Shown here: piece after piece, positions 19,060 through 30,397 of the stretch
Layout of the letters: the number at the start of each line of letters is the position of its first letter
Numbering within the stretch: the stretch's first letter is position 1
DNA from: Leucogyrophana mollusca
Taxonomy: Eukaryota > Basidiomycota > Agaricomycetes > Boletales
Reading direction: 5' to 3'
Assembly: GCA_021014945.1 (NCBI GenBank)
Contig: MU266567.1
Span: 1-41,581 of the forward strand
Length of the DNA: 41,581 nucleotides
Program-made: the position numbers and the translations under genes
The notes under the pieces: model-generated
The model's database searches: none
Seen by the model: the letters and a program-made list of their open reading frames with translations, nothing else
What the model was told of the DNA's origin: nothing

Positions 19060-19640
19060 TTTTCACCCAGAGCTATCCGATCCACCTCACCGTCTGGCAC
19101 GAGACACTGCGTCTCTGGCAGGGAGTTTTCAAAAATGCGCGTCTTGCGCTCTCCGGCGACGTCTTCCCCAGCGTTCCAGCACAGGGCTAACGTCGCCCCG
19201 TCCGGGTGTTCCAGGGCAACTACGTCCTCTGGTCAGACTATGCCATGATGCGCAACTGCAATTTGCGTCGTCAGTTTGAGCCTTACACTAGCCCTAACCG
19301 ATTTGGTCATCCACTGGCTCTCGTGACGTGATTGACCGCGTCTCACGCAGGTATGGAGCCCTGACGCACGCGAATTTAACCCCACCCCTCGATGCGTACG
19401 GACAGTATGTGAAGCCGCCCCAGCCCACGTTCCACGCCTTCGGTGCTGGGCCACGGCTCTGGTACGCATTCCCCCCTTTTACCGAGTTCTTCTCATTTTG
19501 GGCGGTTCTGCTGCCCGTGGTCAAGTTCGTGCCCGTCGAAGCGGGCACGGGAGGAGTACCCGATGGACGCGCTCACTAGTATTTTGGAGGGGGTCGATGG
19601 CGCTGCAAACATAACTTTCATTAGCACCGCGTCCCGAACA
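19060..19640 (+). pseudogene. cytochrome P450 C-terminal relic B
   Basis: YPIHLTVWHETLRLWQG preserves the K-helix ExxR motif (ETLR). It is followed by NARLALSGDVFPSVPAQG, a stop, then VLWSDYAMMRN. After a frameshift comes YVKPPQPTFHAFGAGPRLW, with the heme Cys replaced by Trp (TGG at 19460-19462), then FFSFWAVLLPVVKFVPVE. It is better preserved than relic A but has stops and frameshifts and lacks the heme ligand, so it is non-functional. It lies upstream of DUF6533-like copy 2, in the same arrangement as relic A and copy 1. Confidence 0.88.
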
Positions 19641-19985
19641 CCTGGTGTACAATATAGACAGCGACCGCGATAAACAGAAGAACGACCGGGACTTTGCGCG
19701 ACGTGACCCTTGGCGGCGCTTCAAGCCTCGAGTTCAAGGAGGTTCCCACGACATCATAGTTTCTCTCTGGTTATTTGCGTTTGAGCTTCACTGCGGCGGG
19801 GAGCCCAAACAGTGTTTCGTGCTATTCCCCGGCCAATCCACGAGGTCAGTACAAGAGGACCCGGCAAAGAATGGATCGCCACGGCTTCGCCCAGTGACTC
19901 TTGCTTAGCTGCAGAGTTCTCCCGAAAGGCTTCGGCTGACGCAGCGATGGGAGATCGTTTGTGATCGTAGCCATCGACCTGCTTG
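19641..19985 (+). repeat. P450-downstream block (DVTLG block), copy 3
   Basis: Close to 5160-5520, with the same landmarks (gatatagacag-gaccgcg, gcgacgtgacccttgg, ttcaaggaggttcccacgac, gagcccaaaca-tgtttcgtgct). Confidence 0.6.
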
Positions 19986-20635
19986 ACACGAACCTGATAT
20001 CTGGTCTAAGTAAATGCGAGGGCCGTGGATATCACAGCCATCGGTCCTGTTTCACACGAATCAGATGCCTGGTCAAAGTAAACGTGACACGTCGGCCATC
20101 GAGCGTTGATTGATGCGAATTTATAGAGGCGCCGCGCGCCGTTGTATGGAAGCTTCGAAAGTCGGCCATGCACTGAGAAGCCCACCTTCTGCAGACTGGA
20201 TGCCTGTTACTCGCGAGGGTCCCACGGGAGGGGACTCGAGAGACTGGTCCAAGAAGGAGCTCAAGGGATGCTGCTTGTTCATTTCCGTAGTCCAGATGCC
20301 CAAGCGCAGGTCGACGCTTATTTTTGTCGCAAGCTGGTGAATGTTTCTGCGTCTTGCAGAATTCCCAAGTCGGTCGTGCAGGCCGATACCAGCGAGCCAA
20401 CCAACGTACGTGCGAGCGATTCCAAGATTGTACAGGGGCTGATTTGTGACTATGAACGATAAGTTGACTATGTGTGAGTCAGTGTACCCTGACATCGTAC
20501 TTTATGTCACACGCCTACTTCTCGCCATCACAACACAGCTCTTCGATGAGGTTGAAAAGCGGACCGATGGTGGTCTCGCGGATAGCTGCGCCTGCACCTC
20601 TCGCTCCCTTTCGGACACACACACACTAATTCTAA
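19985..20635 (+). promoter_or_regulatory. upstream block of DUF6533-like copy 2 with direct repeat
   Basis: The direct-repeat element is at about 19985-20019 and 20053-20087, followed by tttatagagg at about 20121. The rest matches the upstream blocks of the other copies. No conserved reading frame runs through it; I read it as promoter plus leader. Confidence 0.5.
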
Positions 20636-22381
20636 ATGGAAGCCGTCGAGTCCGAAGTGCAATCCCTTTACTACAACAATTGTTTCAGTGGTGAGTCTTC
20701 TGCTGTTCTCCGTCTTCCACTGATCGAATCCCCGCGTATAGTGGCCATGGCTACGGTTCTTGTATACGATTGTCGTCAGTAATTCCCTATCGAGCTCTGT
20801 CGGACTCGGCTCACCCCAAGTCCTCCAGTCCTGACGCTCGGGCAAGAGGTAGGGCTCGCGTAATCAATAGCTTAACCTTGCTCACATTATTGGATCGACT
20901 GGTAGGACGAATATGTCTGGGTAGGTCATTCATGCTTGCTCGATCCATGTGTCCTATTTTGAACAACTTGATAGCAAAGGCCAATGTCTCTCATGTCGTT
21001 CCTATATTATGTGGTTTGCATCCGTGCCTCTGCGTCCTGTGGCCCTTCGCATTTCTGACAGAGCAATAGGTTCGCTATCTTGGCCTCTTCGTCGGCATGT
21101 ACGTCGAGTCCTCTTGGGCTGTGTTTGCCGCTGACTAACTTGTCGCGCATGTTAGCCTTGGGGGCCTGTGTAGGTTGCATGCCGCATAGAAAGGTCGAGT
21201 CCAGCTAACTGACGGCTCTTCAGGGGGGAATATTATTCGCGGGTCTGTGCCAGTCAGTCGTTGCCCTATTCTTCTCCTCTCCAAGAAGCAATGCTCACAC
21301 TGTTTTTGAAGATGTGTGTCTTCTATATTCATGCTATGCTCCACTCGCTTCGACAGACGAGGCTTTGATATAGGTGTATGTTTGTCCTTAACCTCTCGGA
21401 ATTCAGCCTGAGAAATGTGCTCACTTCCACCAGGTGCCGGATTCTTTATATTTGTTGACGTGGGGCTCTATGTGATTGTCTGGACATCAGCTGGTGAGTT
21501 TCACTGCAGCCTTTCAGGTATTCGTATGTCGGATTATGAACTAATTGGACACCTGACCAGCGATCATGATCCTGCGCGTTTTTGCTATGTACAACCAATC
21601 CAAGATCATCCTGGGCGTGCTCCTGTTGTTTTTCGTACCCACCGTAGTCGCCACCATTGTTATTATGGCGAATCTCAACAATATCAGCTCCGTCAAGTCG
21701 AGTAAGTCGTTCATGTATCATTTATCACGGTTTGTCAATCGTATCACGCCTGCCTCTTCCCAGTCGTGACAATATTCGACTTGCTGGGAACGAACTACTG
21801 TGAAGACCTGTCGTTTTCCAGGCCCCAGTCTCTTCTATTAATCTATCTAACTATCCCCCGGGTTTGCTTCGACGTGCTTCTCGTTGTACTCGCGGTCGGT
21901 CGCCTTGTGAAGGATGCTGTGGATAACCGAGTGCTGGGCAGGTGGCAGCCCAATGTCTACCTACGGATGCTAGCCCGAGACAGCGTTATGTATTTTCTCT
22001 TGTGAGTCAGTCCGAGTATGTTGACGAATCATTCATGTCTGCTAATGAGGTCGCAATAGGAACCTTGGGTTCACAATCATCGACCTTCTACTGCCTATTA
22101 CAGCTTTTCTAGTCAGTAACCCCACAACCCTCATAGATTCCCGCGTGACTAAATCTGATAATATTCAGACTTGGTACCAATATGTGGGCGGATGCATTAG
22201 CAACGCCGTCCCGTTTATGCTCGCCCCACACCTAATCATCAGCTTCCGGTACCACACCAAGGCTGATGCGATACACAGTGGGTTTGCGAGCCATTTAGGA
22301 ACATCGCTGGGTGCAGGGGAACAGGAAATGTGTTTTGCGAGGCCGGCTCCGACGAGTAGTATGGATGAGAGAGGCGTCTAA
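20636..22381 (+). CDS. DUF6533-like multi-pass membrane protein, copy 2
   Basis: Exons: 20636-20690, 20742-20774, 20829-20848, 20906-20920, 20975-21010, 21070-21102, then an unresolved middle, 21434-21493, 21561-21701, 21764-22001, 22060-22111 and 22169-22381. All 3'-half exon lengths equal those of copy 1 (60, 141, 238, 52, 213). The DUF6533-like start has YDC where the others have YDY, then LLTLGQE-DEYVW-QRPMSLMSFLYY-VRYLGLFVGM. The spans MILRVFAMYNQSK, ILGVLLLFFVPTVVATIVI and VCFDVLLVVLAVGRLVKD and the tail FRYHTKADAIHSGFASHLG are kept. Its loop after GTNYC (EDLSFSRPQS) differs from every other copy. All donors assigned here are GT. A P450 C-terminal relic lies upstream and a coiled-coil gene downstream. 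Confidence 0.8.
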
Positions 22382-22745
22382 GTCGCGATGGATTTTCGGT
22401 TTTATTTATTAGTGTATACTTACCGTGCGTATATATGTACCGGACTCGGATACCAACCCCGTTTGAACAGAAGGCAGGGTGGAGCTGTGGTCGAGCATAG
22501 TTTAGTCCCCACGTATTTATTCGTGAACCGTCCTGGTCAGTTGGCATTTCCTTGACGCCGTTCATCACCAATGCAGTCCTTGGTGTCTTTCGATGATGCA
22601 GCAGATAAAGGTGCGGCGGAAAGATCTCGAGTTCAAGGCCGGTCAGCAGTGAAAATCGACCACCAATAACTGACGAGAACGCTCCTATTTCCCGGATAAT
22701 AGTGCCCCCTTTCTATCCTGGCTCCTCTAGCCCAGGCGGACATAA
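22382..22745 (+). repeat. conserved 3' flank of DUF6533-like copy 2
   Basis: Matches 7873-8260, with ggttttattta just after the stop, agaaggcagggtgga, cgagcatagtttagtcccca, cgtcctggtcagttggc and ggtcagcagtgaaaatcg. Confidence 0.65.
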
Positions 22746-22759
22746 GACTGAACCCCGAG

Positions 22760-23010
22760 ATCATCTGTGTCTCGAGGTGTATCAGCAACAACCCTCAGAC
22801 GAACTATACCGTGGTGGTAGCGCGAAATGCGCCAAGGCCCCAGGAGCATTGACAGACCTGGCGAGCCATAGGTGCAGTAAGGAATGTGATGTGGCTGGCT
22901 TCAGTTCTTGAGTCAAAGGTCTTCCATAGCCTGATTGGGAGTATGTGAGCATAATCCGAGCGATGAGTTACTTCCAGCGTTCCGCTATCCGAGCCCGCTG
23001 CCACCTCCGT
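22760..23010. repeat. duplicated downstream block (pair with 36240-36500)
   Basis: Close to 36240-36500: tgtgtctc-aggtgtatc, ggcaacaaccc-tcagacga, cgtggtggtagc, gaaatgcgccaag, gcctgattgggagta and gagcccgctgc-acct. It shows that the segment downstream of copies 2 and 4 was duplicated together. No conserved open frame. Confidence 0.65.
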
Positions 23011-23086
23011 GGTACATGCACGTGATTTGCGATGAACAAGAGGGTCACAGTTCTGTCGAAAGGACACATCATCAGTCGACCCATCC

Positions 23087-24243
23087 ATGCCTCCTCATTG
23101 TCCCCCTGAATTGGTTGAGGTTAGAGTGGTCTATGGCGATCCGGCTCTGCAGACCACATTCAAGATCAATAACGACATAACTGTTTCTGAACTGAAAAGT
23201 TGCGGAATAGTAGAAATCGGTAACACTCTTGTGGCACACTCTGGGTTGAAAATCGAAATCGACCCAAGCAGCGTTGATGTTCACCCAGGTAATACATATT
23301 TATTGTCTGGCAGCTCTTCTGTGGGCTTTCCCCTTACATCCTATTGCAGATGCTTCAGACCGAACCCGCCTGCGCTATCTGGAGGGTCCCCTCACAATGG
23401 TAGTATGGCCGAAACCATCCGACCCCAACGGCAATACCTCTTCTCCCATTATCGACATGCTAGAACGTACAAGTAGTGAGCTCACCAAGCTCAAGTCTGA
23501 GAAGGCTGCCCAGTCTATGGTAGAGAAATCACGTCTGTCAAACGAAGGACAACGGCAGCGTAATATCCCTCCCACTATGTGTTTTATGGTCCTCGATGGA
23601 TGGATGTATCACTTACATGTAGCCCCTGATGTTGATGAGTCCTCGCGGAGCTTGGCTGCGCGAGTGGAGGAGATCGAGCAGAGGCTCAGGGACCAGGAGC
23701 AGGAGATCCAGATGCTGAAACAGGAGAACCAGAAGCAGAATCAGGAAATTGATGAGCTGCATGAAAAGCTGAGAGAGACCACCGAGGCAGTTTTAGGGGC
23801 TCGTCTTTTTCTCCCATCCATTTCTCACATGTCTCTGACTGCTTGACGACTTTTAGGACAGAGACGCAATCAACAAGATTCGTCAAAGGATGTTGCTTGA
23901 TCTCGGTCGGGATAAATTGGCCGTCATCTGCGGGAGTCCCGACTGGGCCCATTGGAAAAAATCGAGCTCGGGTAACAGAGAAGAGATGATGGCCTCGGCG
24001 TCTAGAACGCTAAGAACATCCGACCAGATCTCCGGTTATTGGAAAGCTCTCGCCGACGATGACAAGGCTCTTAGGCTGCTCATGCTTTCAAGTTAGTCTC
24101 TCCTAGACATACTGTATCCTTCGTACCTCGTGTATACACTTCCAATTCGCGTCCGGTCTCGTGCCGACTTAGCTGTATACTCCTCCACAGAGGAGCACAT
24201 CGCAGACAGCGTCTATGCCATTACCGGTGAAGGTTGCGATTGA
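23087..24243 (+). CDS. coiled-coil protein of unknown function, 5 exons
   Basis: Exons 23087-23288, 23350-23559, 23623-23789, 23857-24091 and 24191-24243 give about 288 residues. The 63-nt intron 23560-23622 stays open if unspliced, so a longer isoform is possible. Residues 1-70 look like a small globular domain (VRVVYGDPALQTTFKINNDI). A first coiled-coil segment is in exon 2 (SELTKLKSEKAAQ). A strong heptad-rich coiled coil follows at about 140-190 (VEEIEQRLRDQEQEIQMLKQ). The C-terminal part contains WAHWKK and YWKALADDDKALRLL. I see no signal peptide or membrane span. I cannot name the family; the N-terminal domain is loosely ubiquitin-like in pattern, which is a guess. It lies between duplicated flanks and has no counterpart downstream of copy 4. 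Splice phases are consistent throughout. Confidence 0.72.
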
Positions 24244-24497
24244 CTGCGCCGTTTATGATAAAAATCCTGTATTCTGACAATATAGAGGTGCATGACTCTC
24301 CGCAGAAGACCCTTGTATCCAGAGTATATCCTTTGCATAGGATATGTATAGGATGTTGATGAGATCGGCCTGGATATGAAGCGGGTTCAGGTGTAGCGGG
24401 AGGAGTGATATGGGCATGGCTAAGGAGAATTCGGGAGCGTCGAGGAAACGGGTAGTTAGTCATTGAGCAAAAATGACTCCGAATCATGGCATTGGGA

Positions 24498-25034
24498 TCA
24501 CTGTATATCCCCCATGTTATCTCGTAGGCTCAGGAAGTCAACGCTCAATGTTCCCCCGCTTCGCCCTCTGGCTTGCGCGTTTTGAACGCTCCGCGCTAGA
24601 TCACGCCTGCGACGATGGCTTGGGCGCGCGAGCGCGAGATCCGGGTCTCCTGTGCATATGTGCCCTGGGTAGGGTGTGTCAGCCAAGGTTTTCATAAAGG
24701 GGAGGGAGGGTGGGAGAACTGCGGAAGGCAAATGGCAAGGAGAACTGGGAGAAGGGAGGACCAGGACAAGTGCCCACCAGATCGACCAGATAGAACACAA
24801 ACTGATTAACCCTGCCGCTATCAGGGTGGTTGCGGCCGCCAGGTTGGTTGACGCTGTCACCGTCAATGCTGTTGTCACCACTATCATCGGGGTTGTTGCC
24901 ACTATCGCCACAGGTGTGGTCACTGCTGCCACCGACGTGACTAGGGTCAAGAGCGTAAACATGTAGAGCGCGCTGGTTTGACGGTGGTTGTTATCGGCGC
25001 GCTGGGTGGGTGGTGGGTAGTATCCCCAGGACAT
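24498..25034 (-). CDS. possible small membrane protein, unrecognised
   Basis: The minus-strand open frame starts MSWGYYPPPTQRADN and contains a long hydrophobic Thr/Ala/Val-rich stretch (MFTLLTLVTSVAAVTTPVAI onward) ending LISLCSIWSIWWALVLVLP. Two or three membrane spans are possible. The second half is low-complexity Pro/Ser/Arg and looks non-coding, so a splice after the hydrophobic part is possible. The patch LCSIW-IW recurs on the minus strand at about 37050 (LCSIWLIWSLFLSP), downstream of DUF6533-like copy 4, suggesting a duplicated gene. No family recognised. Confidence 0.35.
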   Translation of the reverse strand: MSWGYYPPPTQRADNNHRQTSALYMFTLLTLVTSVAAVTTPVAIVATTPMIVVTTALTVTASTNLAAATTLIAAGLISLCSIWSIWWALVLVLPSPSSPCHLPSAVLPPSLPFMKTLADTPYPGHICTGDPDLALARPSHRRRRDLARSVQNAQARGRSGGTLSVDFLSLRDNMGDIQ

Positions 25035-26219
25035 GTGTGTCAGTCCCCTGTCCTGGGTGGCCTTCGGCGGTGAGGATATGTGAGGAAGCCGTTTCCGCGT
25101 CTGTGCGGGTGTGTTATACAGTTCAAGAGAGACGGAAGGCTATGGGTTACTTACCCCAAGTCTATAAACCCACCGGGAGGGCGGGGTCAAATGTTCGATG
25201 GCACGGTGGGGTCGGGGTGGCTTGCGTGGAGTTTGGACCGACGAGCTGCATGAGAGACCTGAAGGCGAACGGGGTCAGCACTGCTTGTAAATCGGAAGGA
25301 AACCCGACACACAGGTCCGAATTGCTCGATTCATGGCATGCTAATGGTCCAATGCGGGTGCGGGATTTGCAGCTGGATCCTATCAGTCCTGCAGAAGAAA
25401 ACGCATGCGCAACCTAGAGATGCACGTCGTGAGTTATTGCATTAACTCATTTGAAAAAGAAAAAGGCTTGGACGCACCCAACCATAATTGCCTGTGTCCG
25501 GATGAGAGTAATCAAAAGACGAGTTCGCCGCGGCCGCGATGACAACGATGTATCTGATGCACCGTCAAGTAGCAATATGCCGTTCGTTTGGACATCGGCC
25601 GCCACGTTCGTGCACACGGTAGCATGATATGCGCTGGGGCATTTTGAGAACAAATAATCAAGCGTCAGGTCGACAACTCACCGTCAGGAACGGACATGGT
25701 CGCATTCGAGTAGAGGCCAGTACATGGGAACAACCGCTTCTTTTAGGGTTTCAGGATCTGCTTCGATGGCAATGAATGTTCTGCATACTTGGAGTCTGTA
25801 GTTTTGGGGGACCACCATGGAGAGTTGCTCCTAGTTGCTCGTGTGCAATGTTGCTGTAAAGAACATCAAGTGCAATCTCACGTGACGTATTTGCTTCTGA
25901 TCAACGACGACTGCCACGTTCTCCCTGAGCTCTTCCGCGAATATCCGGCTTTTAGTCTTCGAGACAGTCCACCTCGGCGTCTTCGTAAGCGTCCACCTCG
26001 ATGTGGCTCTTCTGAGCCTTGTCCACTCCGAGACCTTACCACCACAACGTCTTTTTAGACCTCACCACAGCATCTTCGGGGTCCCACCTGTGTAAGAGCG
26101 GTCGATGCGTGGCTCTGTCACGGTATCCCAGCCTCGGTTTAGCGCAGTAGCAGTGGTAGAGTTGGGCGCACGTTGTCGAGGACAGGTAGGTGTCACATGA
26201 CAAGACTCAAGTAGCATCA
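25035..26219. other. gene-poor stretch
   Basis: I see no supported gene. Frames at 25010-25417 (+) and 25789-26058 (+) lack recognisable motifs and start contexts. Confidence 0.5.
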
Positions 26220-26400
26220 ACAATAGCCCATCATACGTCGTCGCGATTTATTACTGTCGCTTGTCCCTCCACCCGAGCTTCACTTCATCCGCTTCGACTT
26301 GTGTTGTCCCAGTCTCTTGAAACCTTTCAAAAGAATCTGGGTCTTACCTCTTTCATGTAACTGTGCATCCTTCATCTGCTCGGGCTCTCCCTCGACCCAC
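26220..26400 (+). repeat. P450-associated upstream block, copy C
   Basis: Matches 4270-4440: cgtcgtcgcgattta, cttgtccctccaccc, cttcactt-atccgct, ttcaaaagaatctggg and cctctttcatgtaactgtgc. Here it is followed by a P450 N-terminal relic instead of a C-terminal one. Confidence 0.6.
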
Positions 26401-26759
26401 TCCCAGGCGTGGTAGAGTTTTTATCGCAGGATGTCTTTACGCCACTTGATAGGTCGAGACACTATTGGCCAATACTGGTGCTGTTGGGGTAATCGAGTCC
26501 TATTGCAAATCACGGTTTCTGACTTGACCAGAGGTTAACGTCACAGCCAATCTCGGGGAGCGCAGAATCGTTGACGGAAGAGAGGTGGAGATTCGACCAG
26601 TCACTGAATCAGTACAAGTTGAGTACAGTTTGATTGATCCACCGGATGCTCATAATATATTACATGTGTCCTTGATGACAAGGCCTTCCTAGATGCTCGT
26701 GGCCCTTAGTTTACTAATGTCCCAGCCCACATCCAAATGCCCGACCCATTTCTACCATC

Positions 26760-27330
26760 ATGATGGAGACCCCCATTCTCGCAATCGCCCTCGCATTGCT
26801 CACGCCCCTCGTGATTGTTGCTCTCACATGTCCAGATCGCTTTTTCGGCACAAAGGCGTGAACAGACTTGCCCAGCCCCCTCGGCATCCCTCTCCTCGGG
26901 AACCTATTCCAGCTGCTCCCCCACCGCAGACACATGCTGCACCGCTTATTGGAGCTGGAGGGGCAATACGGTGAGCTCTTCATGTTCATGATGCGCGGTC
27001 ACGGAGCGCCAGGATGAACCGCCCCGAATGGTTCGAACACGTGCGAAAACGCGTGTCCTCGCCGAGTCTCTACTCTAAGCTACTAGTCGCACTGATGCCG
27101 TTTATAGGCGACGGGATGAGGTACCCAAAGGCTCGATCGCGGTTTTCAAAGCATTCCCTGGGGTGCAGAGCGCGTTCGGCAGCGAGGGACGGCTGTGGAA
27201 GCATTCGCGGAGGATTATACAATGTGTCGCCATCTGCGCGCGCCGTGGATGCTCGCAAGGTTCATAGACGGGTCTTCATGTCGCAGTCTTTCAATCGCCA
27301 CGTCGCTCAGGTCTTAAATGAGGTTGACAG
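26760..27330 (+). pseudogene. cytochrome P450 N-terminal relic (copy 2)
   Basis: It starts with tandem ATGs at 26760 and 26763. The anchor ILAIALALLTPLVIVALTCP is followed by DRFFGTKA, a TGA stop at about 26859, then TDLPSPLGIPLLGNLFQLLP, RRHMLHRLLELEGQYGELF and another stop. Further on come RPEWFEHVRKRVSSPSLYSK and QSFNRHVAQVLNEVD in other frames. It is the same family as the relic at 10737 and covers about the first 180 residues. It then jumps to the DVTLG block without an I-helix, ExxR or heme loop. Non-functional. Confidence 0.82.
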
Positions 27331-27900
27331 ACCCAGTATGCGATATAGACAGCAAAAGCGGTATATAGGCAGATGACAGCGACTTTGCGCGACGTGACCC
27401 TTGATGGCACTTCTAGCTTCGAGTTCAAGGAGGCTCCCACGACGCCACGGTTTCTCTCTGGTCATCCTTCTGAAGAAGCTCAAACATGGTTTCATGCTAT
27501 TCCCCGCCTAATTTCATGAGGTCAGTACCATACTCGGTACGTCGACGCAACAATGGTATTTGTCACTGACATCATCTTGCTTGTTTCGCCGCTCCAGATG
27601 TGATCATCAACAAGAACCTGATTGAACCTCTCGGCACAATGCTTCTATGGTTCCCAGTTCATGATGGAACATATTCATTACGGGACGTACTTTCTCATTA
27701 CACAACTGAGGTCCCTGCTCAGAGCGACTACCCCTTGGACGTCACCGAGACCGTTCCTAGTATCAAGGGCAAGATCAGATGGGCTCTCAAATAGTCTTCA
27801 CCGCCGTTGAGGGACATCTTTTCCCCGCTCATTTGCATCTATCTTCTGAAGGAGCGTGGCTTGATTCCAAGCCTCAAATCCCCCAATAAACTCACCAGTC
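27331..27900 (+). repeat. decayed gene downstream of the P450 relic, copy 2
   Basis: The DVTLG block (cgacgtgacccttgatgg, gttcaaggaggctcccacgac) leads into an open stretch, 27600-27794, with VIINKNLIEPLG, WFPVHDGTYSLRDVLSHY and DYPLDVTETVPSIKGKI before a stop. The equivalent in copy 1 (11861-12445) is broken. This looks like the last exon of an unidentified gene. A ctccag acceptor precedes it at about 27597. Confidence 0.5.
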
Positions 27901-27998
27901 GTGATGAGCCACCGACTTCGCGTGCTTACTTTTCAGTATTGCCAGGCTTGTCCACGGCAGGCAAAGTTCTGGTACGTGTTTCCGTCGGTCCTGCTTGG

Positions 27999-28659
27999 CA
28001 CGAATCTGGTGCCTGGTCTAAGTAAACGCGAGCGTTGTGCCCAAGTTGTGCCTATCACAGCCATTGGTCCTGCTTGGGACGAATCTGATGCCTGGTCTAC
28101 TGAACGCGACACGTCGGCCATCGGGCGCTGATTGATGCGGGTTTATAGAGGTGCCGCGCGCCGTTGTATGAAAGCTTTGAAAGTGGGCCGCGCACCGGGA
28201 GGCTCGCCTCTTCTGCGTACTGGATGCTTGTTACTCGCGAGGATCCCAGCGGGAGGGACTCGAGAGATCCACCCAAGGAGGGAGCTCAAGGGATTTTGCT
28301 CATTTCCGTAGACCAGACGCCCAATCTCCGGTCAACGCTTATTTTTGTCGCAAGCCTGTAGAATGTTTTCTGCATCTTTCAGAATTTCAAAGTCGGCCGT
28401 GCAGGCCGATACCGGCGAGCCAACCAACGTACGTGCGAGCGGTTCCAAGATTATACAGGGACTGATGTACGACTATGAACGATGAGTCTACTATGCGGTG
28501 AGTCAGCGCACCCTGACATTATACTTTATGTCACACGCCTACTTCTAGCCATCACAACACAGCACCTCAGTGAAGCTGAAAAGGATATCGATGGTGGTCT
28601 CGCAGCTAGCTGTACTTCCGCCCTTCACTCCCTGTCGGACACCCACACCCTAATTCTAA
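27999..28659 (+). promoter_or_regulatory. upstream block of DUF6533-like copy 3 with direct repeat
   Basis: Direct-repeat elements at about 27999-28032 and 28079-28110, then ggtttatagagg at about 28139, then the shared leader-like block up to the ATG. No conserved frame. Confidence 0.5.
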
Positions 28660-30397
28660 ATGGCAACCATCGAGGCCGCAGTACAGTCCATGTACTATGA
28701 CAATTGCTTCAGTGGTGAGTCGTCTGCTGCCCTACATCACTCACTCATCGAATCTCCGTACATAGTGGTCGTTGCTACGGTCCTTGTATATGATTATCGT
28801 CAGTAATTCCCTATCGAGCTCTGTAAAACTCAGCTCATTCCGTGTCCTCCAGTCCTTACAATCGGGCGAGAGGTAATGCTCGCGTAATCAATAGCTTCTC
28901 TTTCCTCACATCATTGGATCGACTTGTAGGACGAATACGTCTGGGTTGGTCATTCATGCTTGCTCGATCTACGTGCCCTATCTTGAGCAGATTGATAGCA
29001 AAGGCCGATGTCTCTCATGTCATGCCTATATCATGTGGTCCGTGCCCGTGCGTCCTATGGCGTTTCGCATTTCTGACAGAGCAACAGGGTCGCTATCTTG
29101 GCCTCCCCGCCGGCGTGTTCGTCAGGTCTTCCTGTGTTGTGTTTATCGCTGACTGGCTTGCCGCCCTATTTAGCATTGCGGCCTTGTGTAGGTTGCGTGC
29201 CGTATGCAAATGATGATTCCAGCTAATTGACGGTGCTTCAGGGGGCAATGTTATTCGTGGATCTGTGCCCGTCAGTCGTTGCCCTATTCTTCCCCCCTCT
29301 CAAATATACAATGCTTACACTGTTTCGAAGATGTATGTCTTCTATATTCATGCTATGCTCCACTCGCTTCGACAGACGAGGCTTTAATACAGGTGTAGGT
29401 CTCGTCCTTGACCTCTTGAAATTGAAGCTGAGAACTGTGCTTCCACCAGGTGCCGGATTCTATATATTTTATAATCTAGGGTTCTATGTGATCGTCTGGG
29501 CGTCGGCCGGTGAGTTTTACTGTATTGCTCCGTGTACTCATGCGTCAGACTATAGCTAACTGGGCATCTATACAGCAATCATGGTCATGCGCGTTTTTGC
29601 TATGTATAACCAATCCAAGATCGTCCTGGGCATGCTCCTGTTGTTTTTCGTACCCACCGTAATCGCCACGATTGTTGTTATCGCGAAATTCTTCAATATC
29701 AGCTCCGCCAAGTTCGAGTGTACGTCATTCGCACATTTTATCACGGTTTACGAATTGAATCATGCCTGCTTCTTCCCAGTCGTGACAGCAATCGACTTGC
29801 TGGGAATGAACTACTGTGCCGAAGCCCCGTTGTCCAGAACCCAGACTCTTCTGCTCACCTATCTAACTATTCCCCGGATTTGCTTCGACGTGCTCCTCGT
29901 TGTACTCGCGGTCGGTCGCCTCGTGAAGGACGCTGTGGATAACCGAGTACTAGGCAAGTGGCAGCCTAATGTGTACCTACGGATACTAGCCCGAGACAGC
30001 ACCATGTATTTTCTCTTGTGAGTCAGCCCGAGAACTTTGACAAATGATTCATGTCCGCTAACGAGCTCTGAATAGGAACCTCGCGTTCACGCTCATCGAG
30101 ATCATAGAACCTCTTACAACATTTCCAGTGAGCAACACCACAACCGTCATAGATTCCCGCGTGACAAAATTTGATGATATTCAGGCTCCGTACCAATGGG
30201 TGGCCGCATGCATTACCGACACCGTCCCGTTCATGCTCGCCCCACACCTAATCATCAGCTTCCGGTACCACGCCAAGGCTGATGCGATACACAGCGGGTT
30301 TGCGAGCCATTTGGGAACATCACTGGGTGCAGGGGAACAGGACATATGTTTTGTGACGCCAGCTCTGACGAGTAGTATGGATGGGAGAGGTGTCTAA
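28660..30397 (+). CDS. DUF6533-like multi-pass membrane protein, copy 3
   Basis: Exons: 28660-28714, 28766-28798, 28853-28872, 28930-28944, 28999-29034, 29088-29120, an unresolved middle, 29450-29509, 29576-29719, 29780-30017, 30076-30127 and 30185-30397. It reads MATIEAAVQS, VYDYLLTIGRE-DEYVW-QRPMSLMSCLYH-GRYLGL. Later come GFYIFYNLGFYVIVWAS, MVMRVFAMYNQSK, ICFDVLLVVLAVGRLVKD and FRYHAKADAIHSGFASHLG. Exon 29576-29719 is three bases longer than in copies 1, 2 and 4 because the donor shifted to gtacgt (AKFEF). The 60-nt intron that follows is open, so an unspliced reading runs straight through it. RY is preceded by Gly, not Val, because the acceptor is gcaacag rather than gcaatag. All indels keep the frame. 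Confidence 0.78.
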
